Assembly (NCBI RefSeq): GCF_026340565.1
Contig: NZ_JAPEPB010000001.1
Coordinates: 6,546,001 to 6,610,000, forward strand
From: Kitasatospora sp. NBC_01287
GTDB taxonomy: Bacteria; Actinomycetota; Actinomycetes; Streptomycetales; Streptomycetaceae
DNA length: 64,000 nt
Reading direction: 5' to 3'
The notes under the pieces were generated by a model. The model worked only from the letters and a program-made list of their open reading frames with translations. It did no database searches and had not been told where the DNA came from. Every line of letters begins with the position of its first letter. Positions within the stretch are counted from its first letter, which is position 1. Both the position numbers and the translations under genes were made by a program. This document shows positions 40,553 through 48,434 of the stretch, in pieces.

Positions 40553-42169
40553 ATGACCACCGCACCGGCCGGCACCGCGCCACGCGTGCCAGAAGCCATC
40601 CACCGCCGCCGCTGGGCGATACTCGGCACGCTGATCCTGGCGCTGCTGGTCGTCGTTCTCGACAACTCGATCCTCAACGTCGCGATGAAGACCATCGCGA
40701 CCCCAGCGCCGGTCGGCCTGGGCGCCAGCCAGAGCGACCTGGAATGGGCGATCAACTCCTACACCCTGGTCTTCGCCGGCCTGCTCTTCACCTCGGGCCT
40801 GCTCGGTGACCGGTTCGGGCGCAAGAAGGCACTGCTCGCGGGCATGCTGGTGTTCGGCCTCGGCTCGCTGCTCTCCGCCATGGCCTCCAGCCCCGGGCAG
40901 CTGATCACCTTCCGCGCGGTGATGGGCCTGGGCGGCGCCTTCGTGATGCCCGCCACGCTGGCGATCATCATGAACGTCTTCGAGCGGCACGAGCAGCCCA
41001 AGGCGATCGGCATCTGGGCCGGCGCGGTGGGCCTGGCGATCGCGATCGGCCCGATCACCGGCGGCCTGCTGATCGAGCACTTCTGGTGGGGCTCGGTCTT
41101 CCTGGTCAACGTCCCGATCGTGGCGGTGGCGCTGGTCGCCATGACGCTGATGGTCCCCGACTCCCGCGACCCCAACCCCGGCAGGCTCGACCCGATCGGC
41201 GTGCTGCTGTCGATCATCGGCCTGGTGGCGCTGATCTACGGCATCATCAAGGGCGGCGACCTGGCCGACTTCACGGCCGCCGCGGCCTGGGTGCCGGTGC
41301 TGATCGGCGTGCTGGCGCTGGTCGCCTTCGTGGTCTACGAGAAGCGGGTCGACCACCCGGCGCTGAACGTCAACTGGTTCCGCAACAAGGTCTTCGCCAC
41401 CTCCGTGACGGTGATCGGCCTGGTCTTCTTCGCGCTGATGGGCGTCTCGTTCTTCGGCGTCTTCTACACCCAGAGCGTGCGCGGCTACAGCGCGCTGGCC
41501 TCCGGCGCGCTGATGCTGCCGCTGGCCTGCGCCCAGCTGATCTTCGCGCCCCGGGCCCGGCTGGTGGTCGACAGGTTCGGCGTCCGTGCCACCTGCGCCG
41601 GCGGCATGGGCCTGATCGTGCTCGCCTTCCTCGGCTACCTGCTGCTCGGCCGGGACACCCCGATCTGGGTGCTGGAGCTGATCGGCTTCATCATGGGTGC
41701 CGGCATGGCGCACGTGATGCCGCCGGTGACGGTGGCGATCATGGGCTCGCTGCCGCGGGAGAAGGCCGGCGCGGGCTCGGCGATCAACAACACCTTCCGC
41801 CAGGTCGGCGGCTCGCTCGGGGTCGCGGTGCTCGGCGCGGTGCTCTCCACCAGCTACCGCAACGGCATCTCCGACAAGCTCGGCCTGCTGCCGCAGCCGC
41901 TGCGCGACAAGGCGGGCGAGTCGGTGGAGGCCACGGTCGGGGTCGCCCAGAGCATGGGCCCCAAGGGTGCCGGGCTGATCGGCCCCGCCTTCGACTCGTT
42001 CATCCACGCGATGCACGTGGTCGCCGGGGTCTCGGCCGGGGTCACCCTGATCGGTGCGCTGATGGCCTGGTTCTTCCTGCCGGCCAGGATCGCCGCCCCC
42101 GGCCGCCCGGGTGCCGGCGCGCCCGCCGAGGCGCGGACGGCGCCGGCAGTCCAGTCGACCAAGGCCTGA
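40553..42169 (+). CDS. MFS drug transporter, DHA2 family
   Basis: 538 aa with about 14 membrane helices. LDNSILNVAMKTIATPAPVG in helix 1 and SGLLGDRFGRKKALLAGM in the cytoplasmic loop are the family motifs; LGGAFVMPATLAIIMNVF is motif C-like of antiporters. It should export drugs using the proton gradient. ATG 40553 follows GGGACAGACGC. It is followed after 23 bp by a TetR gene, the usual repressor-pump arrangement, and preceded by two palindromes suitable for that repressor. Paralogous in type to the pump at 13270. Confidence 0.9.
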   Translation: MTTAPAGTAPRVPEAIHRRRWAILGTLILALLVVVLDNSILNVAMKTIATPAPVGLGASQSDLEWAINSYTLVFAGLLFTSGLLGDRFGRKKALLAGMLVFGLGSLLSAMASSPGQLITFRAVMGLGGAFVMPATLAIIMNVFERHEQPKAIGIWAGAVGLAIAIGPITGGLLIEHFWWGSVFLVNVPIVAVALVAMTLMVPDSRDPNPGRLDPIGVLLSIIGLVALIYGIIKGGDLADFTAAAAWVPVLIGVLALVAFVVYEKRVDHPALNVNWFRNKVFATSVTVIGLVFFALMGVSFFGVFYTQSVRGYSALASGALMLPLACAQLIFAPRARLVVDRFGVRATCAGGMGLIVLAFLGYLLLGRDTPIWVLELIGFIMGAGMAHVMPPVTVAIMGSLPREKAGAGSAINNTFRQVGGSLGVAVLGAVLSTSYRNGISDKLGLLPQPLRDKAGESVEATVGVAQSMGPKGAGLIGPAFDSFIHAMHVVAGVSAGVTLIGALMAWFFLPARIAAPGRPGAGAPAEARTAPAVQSTKA

Positions 42170-42192
42170 CCGGCACGATGGAGAATGGGGCC

Positions 42193-42858
42193 ATGGACAC
42201 GGACCGTCAGGCCACCCTCACCGCTCCCGCCCAGGCGGCACCGCTCTGCGCGGTGCCCCGGCGGGGGCGGCCTCGTTCCGAGGCCGCCGAGCAGGCGATC
42301 TGTGAGGCCGTCGAGCGGCTGATGACCGAGGGCGGCAGTCTGGCGGACCTCACCATCGAGGGCATCGCCCAGGCCGCCGGTGTGGGCAAGGCGACCATCT
42401 ACCGGCGCTGGCCCAACAAGGAGGCGCTGCTGGTCGACGTGCTGGTCCGGCTGGAGGAGCCGGAACCGCTGTTGCCCGGCACCAGCGCCCGGGACGACCT
42501 GGTGGTGATCCTGGACTTCATGCGCCGCCGTGGCCTGGCCAAGCGCTCGCGCTGGGTGCTGCGGGTGGTGCTGGACCAGATGCACTCGATGCCCGCGCTC
42601 AAGGAGGTCTACTACGAGCAGGTGGTGCTGCGCCGCCGCCGGGCCATCCACCAGGTGGTGGCCCGGGGTGTGGCGGCCGGTGAGTTCCGCGCCGACCTGG
42701 AGGTCGAGCTGCTCGCCGAGATGCTGATCGGCCCGATGCTGCTGCGTTCGGTGCTCTGGGACGATTCGCCGCTGGACGACCCCGAGCTGCCCGCCACCAT
42801 CGTGGACTCGCTGCTCGACGGACTGCGTGGCCCGGCTCACAGCGCGGGTACCGTCTGA
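42193..42858 (+). CDS. TetR family transcriptional regulator
   Basis: 221 aa. The helix-turn-helix is at about residues 30-80 (RPRSEAAEQAICEAVERLMT, then DLTIEGIAQAAGVGKATIYRRWPNKEALL). The C-terminal ligand domain is of the type with RRRRAIHQVVARGVAAGEFRADLE. It probably represses the upstream MFS gene and itself through the palindromes at 40429-40503; the ligand is likely the pump substrate. ATG 42193 has GGAG upstream; GAGAAT 6 nt before the ATG could also serve as a leaderless -10. Confidence 0.92.
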   Translation: MDTDRQATLTAPAQAAPLCAVPRRGRPRSEAAEQAICEAVERLMTEGGSLADLTIEGIAQAAGVGKATIYRRWPNKEALLVDVLVRLEEPEPLLPGTSARDDLVVILDFMRRRGLAKRSRWVLRVVLDQMHSMPALKEVYYEQVVLRRRRAIHQVVARGVAAGEFRADLEVELLAEMLIGPMLLRSVLWDDSPLDDPELPATIVDSLLDGLRGPAHSAGTV

Positions 42859-42912
42859 ACCGCCGACCGGCGGAACCCGCGCTGCCGTCCCGCGCGTCTG
42901 TCTCGGCATAGG

Positions 42913-42954
42913 CTGAGCCGAAGATCCCATTAATGAGGGATAAATCAGGCTCAG
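42913..42954. promoter_or_regulatory. Nested palindrome upstream of the membrane phosphatase-like gene
   Basis: CTGAGCC (42913-42919) with GGCTCAG (42948-42954) encloses ATCCC (42924-42928) with GGGAT (42937-42941) around an A/T-rich centre ATTAATGA. TAGGCT at 42910-42915 is a -10 candidate overlapping the outer arm. Confidence 0.45.
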
Positions 42955-42991
42955 TCGGAAACGCACCGGACGACCAGCGAGGGGTCACCAG

Positions 42992-44161
42992 ATGACGCAG
43001 GCCGACCAGGAAGCGGCCCCGGCGGACGACGCCCCGGCGCTCCCGGGTGACACGGGGGCTGCGGCGACTGCGGCGACTGCCAGTGCTGACGGGGTCGACG
43101 GGGTCGACGAGGGCACCGGATCCTTCGCGCCCGGTGGTGCCACGGCGGTGGGTGCCACGGCCGTGGGCGCTGCCGCCGGCGCCTCGCGGCGCCGGCACCC
43201 GCTGCTCGACTGGGGCAAGGACCGCCGCGGCAGCTCGACCTGGCGGCGCGGTCTGCTGATCGCGGTGCTCGCGCTGCTGCTGGCGCTGCTGCTCGGCCTG
43301 CACCGCCAGGTGCCCAACTCCTTCGGTAACTTCGGCAGCCTGCTGGAGACCTTCCTGCCCTGGCTGGGCGTGTTCGTCCCGGTGCTGCTGCTGGCCGCGC
43401 TGCTGCGCCGCTCGACCACCGCGCTGATCGCCCTGCTGCTGCCGGTGGTGCTCTGGTTCGCGCTCTTCGGCTCACAGCTGGGCGACAAGAGCGCCGGCAA
43501 GGGCGACTTCACCGTGCTCACCCACAACGTCGACGCCGACAACACCGACCCGGCCGGTACGGTGCGCCTGGTCAACGGCTCGGGCGCGCAGATCGTCGCG
43601 CTGGAGGAGCTGACCGGCGCCGCGCTGCCCACCTACACCGGCGGCCTGGTCCAGAACTACCCGTACCACGTGGTGGAGGGCACGGTCGGGCTCTGGTCCA
43701 AGTACCCGATCAGCGGTACCCGGGTGGTGGACATCAAGATCGGCTGGACCCGGGCCTTCCGTACCCAGGTGGCCACCCCGCAGGGACCGCTCGCGGTGTA
43801 CGTCGCGCACATGCCCTCCGTCCGGGTGAAATTCGACGGTGGCTTCACCGCCGACCAGCGCGACGTGAGCGCCCAGGCGCTCGGCGACGCGATCCAGGCC
43901 GAGCCACTGGGCAAGGTGCTGCTGCTCGGCGACCTGAACGGGACGATGAACGACCGCAGCCTCGCCCCGGTCACCTCGCAGCTGCGCTCGGCGCAGGGCT
44001 CGGCGGGCTCCGGGTTCGGCTTCAGCTGGCCGTCCCAGTTCCCGATGGCGCGGATCGACCAGATCATGAGCCGCGGCATGAAGCCCACCGACTCCTGGGT
44101 GCTGGCGGCGGACGGCAGCGACCACCGGGCGATCGCCGCCGACTACCGCTACGACCGCTGA
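42992..44161 (+). CDS. Membrane-anchored endonuclease/exonuclease/phosphatase family protein
   Basis: 389 aa. An Ala/Gly-rich cytoplasmic N-terminus (about 85 residues) leads to three membrane helices, then an extracytoplasmic EEP domain: TVLTHNVDADN, QIVALEELTG (catalytic Glu), VAHMPSVR, LLLGDLNGTMNDRS (Asp-Asn pair), MARIDQIMSRG and DGSDHRAIAADYR (Asp-His pair). Such enzymes cut phosphodiester bonds in lipids, nucleic acids or other molecules. ATG 42992 follows GAGGGG. The gene lies upstream of glnA2 on the same strand but 180 bp away, with a possible separate promoter there. Confidence 0.9.
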   Translation: MTQADQEAAPADDAPALPGDTGAAATAATASADGVDGVDEGTGSFAPGGATAVGATAVGAAAGASRRRHPLLDWGKDRRGSSTWRRGLLIAVLALLLALLLGLHRQVPNSFGNFGSLLETFLPWLGVFVPVLLLAALLRRSTTALIALLLPVVLWFALFGSQLGDKSAGKGDFTVLTHNVDADNTDPAGTVRLVNGSGAQIVALEELTGAALPTYTGGLVQNYPYHVVEGTVGLWSKYPISGTRVVDIKIGWTRAFRTQVATPQGPLAVYVAHMPSVRVKFDGGFTADQRDVSAQALGDAIQAEPLGKVLLLGDLNGTMNDRSLAPVTSQLRSAQGSAGSGFGFSWPSQFPMARIDQIMSRGMKPTDSWVLAADGSDHRAIAADYRYDR

Positions 44162-44303
44162 GCCCCGGGTAACCGTCGCTCTGACGCTAAGGGGGCGGGA
44201 GGTGTTCATCCGACCTGGGTGCCCCGACGAGCGGGGAATCCGGAATGATGGGCACTAGTCGCTCGGATGTCCCGCCGGAAGTGCTCGCGGGCGGGCCGTA
44301 TGC

Positions 44304-44319
44304 GTAACACGGACGTAAA
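44304..44319 (+). promoter_or_regulatory. Possible GlnR-like half-sites before glnA2
   Basis: GTAAC, 6 bp, GTAAA lies 23 bp before the glnA2 ATG; the actinobacterial GlnR box is described as gTnAc-n6-GaAAc. The match is partial, and a second GTAAC lies near 44169. Confidence 0.25.
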
Positions 44320-44341
44320 GAGCAGAGGTGAGACTGTCCCC

Positions 44342-45703
44342 ATGGGCAAGCAGCAGGAGTTCGTGCTCCGTACGCTCGAAGAGCGTGACATCCGGTTCGT
44401 CCGGCTGTGGTTCACCGATGTGCTCGGGTTCCTGAAGTCGGTGGCAGTGGCGCCGGCGGAGCTGGAGCAGGCCTTCGAGGAAGGCATCGGCTTCGACGGC
44501 TCGGCGATCGAGGGCTTCGCCCGGGTCTACGAGTCCGACATGATCGCCAAGCCGGACCCGACCACGTTCCAGATACTGCCGTGGCGCTCGGAGACCCCCG
44601 GGACCGCCCGGATGTTCTGCGACATCATGATGCCGGACGGCTCGCCCTCCTACGCCGACCCGCGCTTCGTGCTCAAGCGGACCCTGGAGAAGGCCTCGGC
44701 GCAGGGCTTCACCTTCTACACCCACCCGGAGATCGAGTTCTTCCTGCTGAAGAACCTCCCGGGCGACGGCACCGCGCCGATCCCGGCCGACCAGTCCGGC
44801 TACTTCGACCACACCCCGCGCGGGGTGGGCCATGACTTCCGCCGCCAGGCGATCACCATGCTGGAGTCGATGGGCATCTCGGTGGAGTTCTCCCACCACG
44901 AGGGCGCCCCCGGCCAGCAGGAGATCGACCTGCGCTACGCCGACGCGCTCTCCACCGCCGACAACATCATGACCTTCCGCCTGGTCATGAAGGAGGTCGC
45001 GCTGGAGCAGGGCGTGCACGCCAGCTTCATGCCCAAGCCCTTCTCCGAGCACCCCGGCTCCGGCATGCACACCCACCTCTCGCTCTTCGAGGGCGACCGC
45101 AACGCCTTCCACGAGTCGGGCGCCGAGTTCCAGCTCTCCAAGGTCGGCCGTTCCTTCATCGCGGGCCTGCTCCGCCACGCCGCCGAGACCGCGGCCGTCA
45201 CCAACCAGTGGGTCAACTCCTACAAGCGGATCTGGGGCGGTTCCCAGCGCACCGCCGGCGCCGGCGGCGAGGCCCCCTCCTACATCTGCTGGGGCCACAA
45301 CAACCGCTCGGCGCTGATCCGGGTCCCGATGTACAAGCCCGGCAAGCAGGGCTCGACCCGCGTCGAGGTCCGCTCCCTCGACACCGGCTGCAACCCCTAC
45401 CTCGCCTACGCCGTCACCCTCGCCGCCGGCCTCAAGGGCATCGAGGAGGGCTACGAACTCCCGCCGGGAGCCGACGACGACGTCTGGGCCCTCTCCGACG
45501 CCGAACGCCGCGCCATGGGCATCCAGCCCATGCCGCAGAACCTCGGCGAGGCGATCGACCTGATGCAGCGCAGCGAACTGGTCGCAGAGACCCTGGGCGA
45601 GCACGTCTTCGACTTCTTCCTGCGCAACAAGCGCCAGGAGTGGGAGGAGTACCGCAGCGAGGTCACGCCGTTCGAGCTGCGGAAGAACCTGCAGGTGCTG
45701 TGA
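44342..45703 (+). CDS. glnA2: Glutamine synthetase-like GlnA2 (gamma-glutamylpolyamine synthetase type)
   Basis: 453 aa. All glutamine-synthetase blocks are present: GFDGSAIEGFARVYESDM, THPEIEFFLL with metal glutamates, HHEGAPGQQEIDLRY, MPKPFSEHPGSGMHTHLSLF and NNRSALIRVPMYKPG. The adenylylation loop of GSI-beta (NLYDLP with the modified Tyr) is replaced by DDVWALSDAE, without Tyr, so GlnE is unlikely to modify it. Neighbourhood (glnE downstream) and length match Streptomyces coelicolor SCO2241 and Mycobacterium glnA2; the former has been reported to glutamylate polyamines. I infer that function rather than bulk glutamine synthesis. ATG 44342 has AGAGGTGAG upstream at somewhat long spacing. 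Confidence 0.9.
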   Translation: MGKQQEFVLRTLEERDIRFVRLWFTDVLGFLKSVAVAPAELEQAFEEGIGFDGSAIEGFARVYESDMIAKPDPTTFQILPWRSETPGTARMFCDIMMPDGSPSYADPRFVLKRTLEKASAQGFTFYTHPEIEFFLLKNLPGDGTAPIPADQSGYFDHTPRGVGHDFRRQAITMLESMGISVEFSHHEGAPGQQEIDLRYADALSTADNIMTFRLVMKEVALEQGVHASFMPKPFSEHPGSGMHTHLSLFEGDRNAFHESGAEFQLSKVGRSFIAGLLRHAAETAAVTNQWVNSYKRIWGGSQRTAGAGGEAPSYICWGHNNRSALIRVPMYKPGKQGSTRVEVRSLDTGCNPYLAYAVTLAAGLKGIEEGYELPPGADDDVWALSDAERRAMGIQPMPQNLGEAIDLMQRSELVAETLGEHVFDFFLRNKRQEWEEYRSEVTPFELRKNLQVL

Positions 45704-45800
45704 GCGCGGGTCAGCAGGCTCGCCGGGGCGGGTGGGCGTCCCGGGTGGGTGGAGTCGATCCGCGTGGCCGTCCGCGCTGATGCGGCGTCAATAGCATTTC

Positions 45801-45834
45801 CACGGGCCCGACTCCAGGAGGAGGCGGGCCCGTG
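45801..45834 (+). terminator. glnA2 terminator
   Basis: CACGGGCCCG (45801-45810) pairs perfectly with CGGGCCCGTG (45825-45834). The remaining 45835-46013 stretch is relatively A/T-rich and probably holds the promoter of the next gene, though no clear -35/-10 pair stands out. Confidence 0.8.
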
Positions 45835-46013
45835 GCGTGTCCGGATTAGGCGGTACGGGTGAAATTCGATAGGGGCTGACCGGGCGTCCGGCGCGCTGAT
45901 CGTATTTATCGGGGGGCGGATTCATGATCTGAGTTGATGTTCACTCGGTGTCGTGAAGGAGTAGCTGTGGGTCGCATCAGAAGACCGTCGACCGGCTGCC
46001 GTGAGGTGGTCCG

Positions 46014-48263
46014 ATGAGAGGCATGCGCCGCTGGATCGTCCCGCTCGTCGTGCTGTGCACGTCGAGCACCGGCCTGCTGGCCGCCGCCGCCCTGCCGGTG
46101 AGCGCGCAGGTGGATCCGCCCGCCAAGGTGACGGCGGCGGCTGCGGGCAAGGCGGCTGCGGGCAAGGCGGCCGGGGCGTCGGCCTCGCCCACCGCGTCCG
46201 CAGCTCCGTCGGCGCCGGAGTCGCCGGGCGCACCGGATTCCCCATCGGCGGTGGCCTCGGCTTCGGCCTCGGCCTCGGCGTCGAGGCCGGCACCCGGGGC
46301 GGCGTCTGCGTCCGCGTCGACCCAGGCGGCTGCTTCCGCCTCCGCCGCGGCTCCGGCCGCGGTTGCGACCTCCGCCGGCTCGGGGTCGGCGTCGCCCGCG
46401 GCTCCCGCGGCTGCGTCGTCGTCCGCTGCTCCGGCGGCTGCTCCGGCGGCGTCCGCTGCTCCCGCCTCCCCGGCCGCGCCCGAGGCGCCGTCGGCGTCCG
46501 CCGTACCGGCCGCGCCGTCCGCCGTACCGGCCGCGCCGTCCGCCGTACCGGCCGCGCCGTCCGCCGTACCGGCCGCGCCGTCCGCCGTACCGGTCGCGCC
46601 CGCCGCGCCCGTCGTGTCGGCGCCGACCGCCGCGGTGCCGGCCAAGTCGGTCAAGGGGGGCGAGGACGACGACACCTACTGCCACCTGAAGATCCTCAAG
46701 ACGGCCGACCGGGACTTCTACCTCCCGGGCCAGAAGGTCACCTACACCGTCACGCTCACCAACGACGGCAACGTGCCGATCACCGGCGCGGTGGTCACCG
46801 ACGACCTCTCCGGTGACCTGGCCGACGGGGTCTACGACAACGACGCCACGGTGGGCACCGGTCAACTCCGCTACCAGCAGCCGACCCTGACCTGGATCGG
46901 CGACCTGAACCCGGGCGACACCACCAAGATCGTCTACAGCGTCACCGCCGACAGCCCGGACAACGGCCCGATGCGGCTGCGCGACGCGGTCACCGGGCCG
47001 CAGTTCAGCAACTGCCCGACCGGGACCGAGCCGGGCTGCACCGTCGAACTGGACTCGCCGCACTGGACGGTGAGCAAGTCCGAGGACCGGGACGACGTCG
47101 AGGCGAGTGACGTCATCCACTACGCCATCACCGGCACCAACGACGGCACTGTCGACTTCACCGGTGCCCGGCAGGCGGTCATCGCGGACGACATGTCGCA
47201 GCTGGTCGGTGAGGCCACCTACAACGGGGACGCCCAGGCCAGCAGCGGGACGCTCAGCTACAGCGCGCCGGTGGTGACCTGGCGCGGCGACCTGCCGGCC
47301 GGTGCGACGGTGACCATCCACCTCTCGGTCACGGCCCGCAGCACCACGCCGAGCCGCCCGCTGCTGATCAACATCGTGCGCGAGGTCTACCCCCGCCACA
47401 ACGGCGCCGACCTGAGCAACCCGCCGGCGCCGCGCGCGGCCGTGCAGCCGCTCGGCTTCGGTCTGCGCGGCCTGCCGCTCAACCTGCCGAAGCCGCGGGA
47501 CGGCGAGCCGCTGATCACCGCCTGCACGGTCGACCCGGTGACCGACTCCTGCTACGTCGACGCCGATGAGCCGAGGTTCGTGGTGGCCAAGTCGGTCGAC
47601 CGCCCCACCGCGAGCCCGGGTGACACGCTCACCTACACCGTGCGCTACGCCAACACCGGCAACGACCAGTTCCCGGCCGGCGAACTCCCGGTGCTCACCG
47701 ATGACCTGAGCCAGGTGCTGCAGCACAGCACCTTCGTGGACGGTTCGCTGCAGTCCACCGTGCCGGGCGCGACCTTCGACCCGGCCGCCAAGGCGATCAC
47801 CTGGACCGGTCAGCTGGCCTCGGGGCAGCACGGCTCCTTCACCTACCAGGTGCGGGTGAACGACCCGTACTACGGCGACCGGTACCTGGACAACACCATC
47901 ACGTCGGCCAAGTCGACCGACTGCCAGAGTGGTTCGACCGACGCCCGCTGCAAGGCCCACGTCGACATCGTGGTCCCCGGCAGCAGCCCGACGCCGACTC
48001 CGACGCCGACTCCCACGCCGACGCCGACCGCTACGCCGACCCCGACCCCGACTCCCACGCCCACCATGACCCCCACGCCCACCCCCACGCCCACCATGAC
48101 CCCCACGCCCACCATGACCCCGCCCGGTGGTGGCCCGACCCCGCCCGGCACGCTGCCGCAGACCGGTTCGGACCTCAGCCCCGGCCTGATCATCGCGGCC
48201 GCGGTGATGCTGGTCGGCGGTAGCGGGCTGTTCCTGCTCTCGCGCCGCTCGCGCCGGCACTGA
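46014..48263 (+). CDS. LPxTG-anchored surface protein with DUF11-like domains
   Basis: 749 aa. Signal peptide (MRRWIVPLVVLCTSSTGLLA), an Ala/Ser/Pro-rich stalk to about residue 215 with AVPAAPS repeats, then three beta-sandwich units of the DUF11 type, each with a Lys-x(2)-D..P(G)-x-VTYTVT-like strand (for example YLPGQKVTYTVTLTNDGNVP and ASPGDTLTYTVRYANTGND). A Thr/Pro repeat region follows, then LPQTG, a membrane helix and RRSRRH, the sortase sorting signal. It should be covalently attached to peptidoglycan and extend from the cell; adhesion is a guess. ATG 46014 follows GAGGTGG. Confidence 0.92.
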   Translation: MRGMRRWIVPLVVLCTSSTGLLAAAALPVSAQVDPPAKVTAAAAGKAAAGKAAGASASPTASAAPSAPESPGAPDSPSAVASASASASASRPAPGAASASASTQAAASASAAAPAAVATSAGSGSASPAAPAAASSSAAPAAAPAASAAPASPAAPEAPSASAVPAAPSAVPAAPSAVPAAPSAVPAAPSAVPVAPAAPVVSAPTAAVPAKSVKGGEDDDTYCHLKILKTADRDFYLPGQKVTYTVTLTNDGNVPITGAVVTDDLSGDLADGVYDNDATVGTGQLRYQQPTLTWIGDLNPGDTTKIVYSVTADSPDNGPMRLRDAVTGPQFSNCPTGTEPGCTVELDSPHWTVSKSEDRDDVEASDVIHYAITGTNDGTVDFTGARQAVIADDMSQLVGEATYNGDAQASSGTLSYSAPVVTWRGDLPAGATVTIHLSVTARSTTPSRPLLINIVREVYPRHNGADLSNPPAPRAAVQPLGFGLRGLPLNLPKPRDGEPLITACTVDPVTDSCYVDADEPRFVVAKSVDRPTASPGDTLTYTVRYANTGNDQFPAGELPVLTDDLSQVLQHSTFVDGSLQSTVPGATFDPAAKAITWTGQLASGQHGSFTYQVRVNDPYYGDRYLDNTITSAKSTDCQSGSTDARCKAHVDIVVPGSSPTPTPTPTPTPTPTATPTPTPTPTPTMTPTPTPTPTMTPTPTMTPPGGGPTPPGTLPQTGSDLSPGLIIAAAVMLVGGSGLFLLSRRSRRH
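46500..46604. repeat. 21-bp tandem repeat (AVPAAPS) in the surface protein gene
   Basis: Four exact 21-bp copies (46500-46583) and a diverged fifth, in frame. Exact identity at DNA level points to recent slippage or unequal recombination that varies stalk length. Confidence 0.9.
47985..48122. repeat. Thr-Pro coding repeat in the surface protein gene
   Basis: Short units encoding PT dipeptides, with three MTPTP/MTPP variants, form a cell-wall-spanning spacer before LPQTG. Confidence 0.85.
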
Positions 48264-48276
48264 CCCTCCCTGAGCT

Positions 48277-48307
48277 GCGGGGCCCGACCGATCCGGTCGG
48301 GCCCCGC
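48277..48307 (+). terminator. Terminator of the surface protein gene
   Basis: GCGGGGCCCGACC (48277-48289) pairs perfectly with GGTCGGGCCCCGC (48295-48307), loop GATCC. Confidence 0.88.
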
Positions 48308-48385
48308 GGCAGTTGTGCGTCACGGGGCGGCGGCGGGGAATGAAGGGGAATGGAGCGGAGTGCGCGAACCGAGGGGTGAAGTACC

Positions 48386-48391
48386 TAGGCT
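48386..48391 (+). promoter_or_regulatory. Probable glnE -10 element
   Basis: TAGGCT lies 43 nt before the glnE ATG in the only A/T-rich patch of the gap. No good -35 is present. Confidence 0.35.
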
Positions 48392-48434
48392 ATGAGCTGA
48401 TCATCTGAATCCGCCCGCAGCGACGAGGAGTGCG

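Noticed and set aside
44304..44319. Firm GlnR box upstream of glnA2
   Set aside because: Only one half fits the described pattern well, so it is listed as a weak site and not as established nitrogen control.
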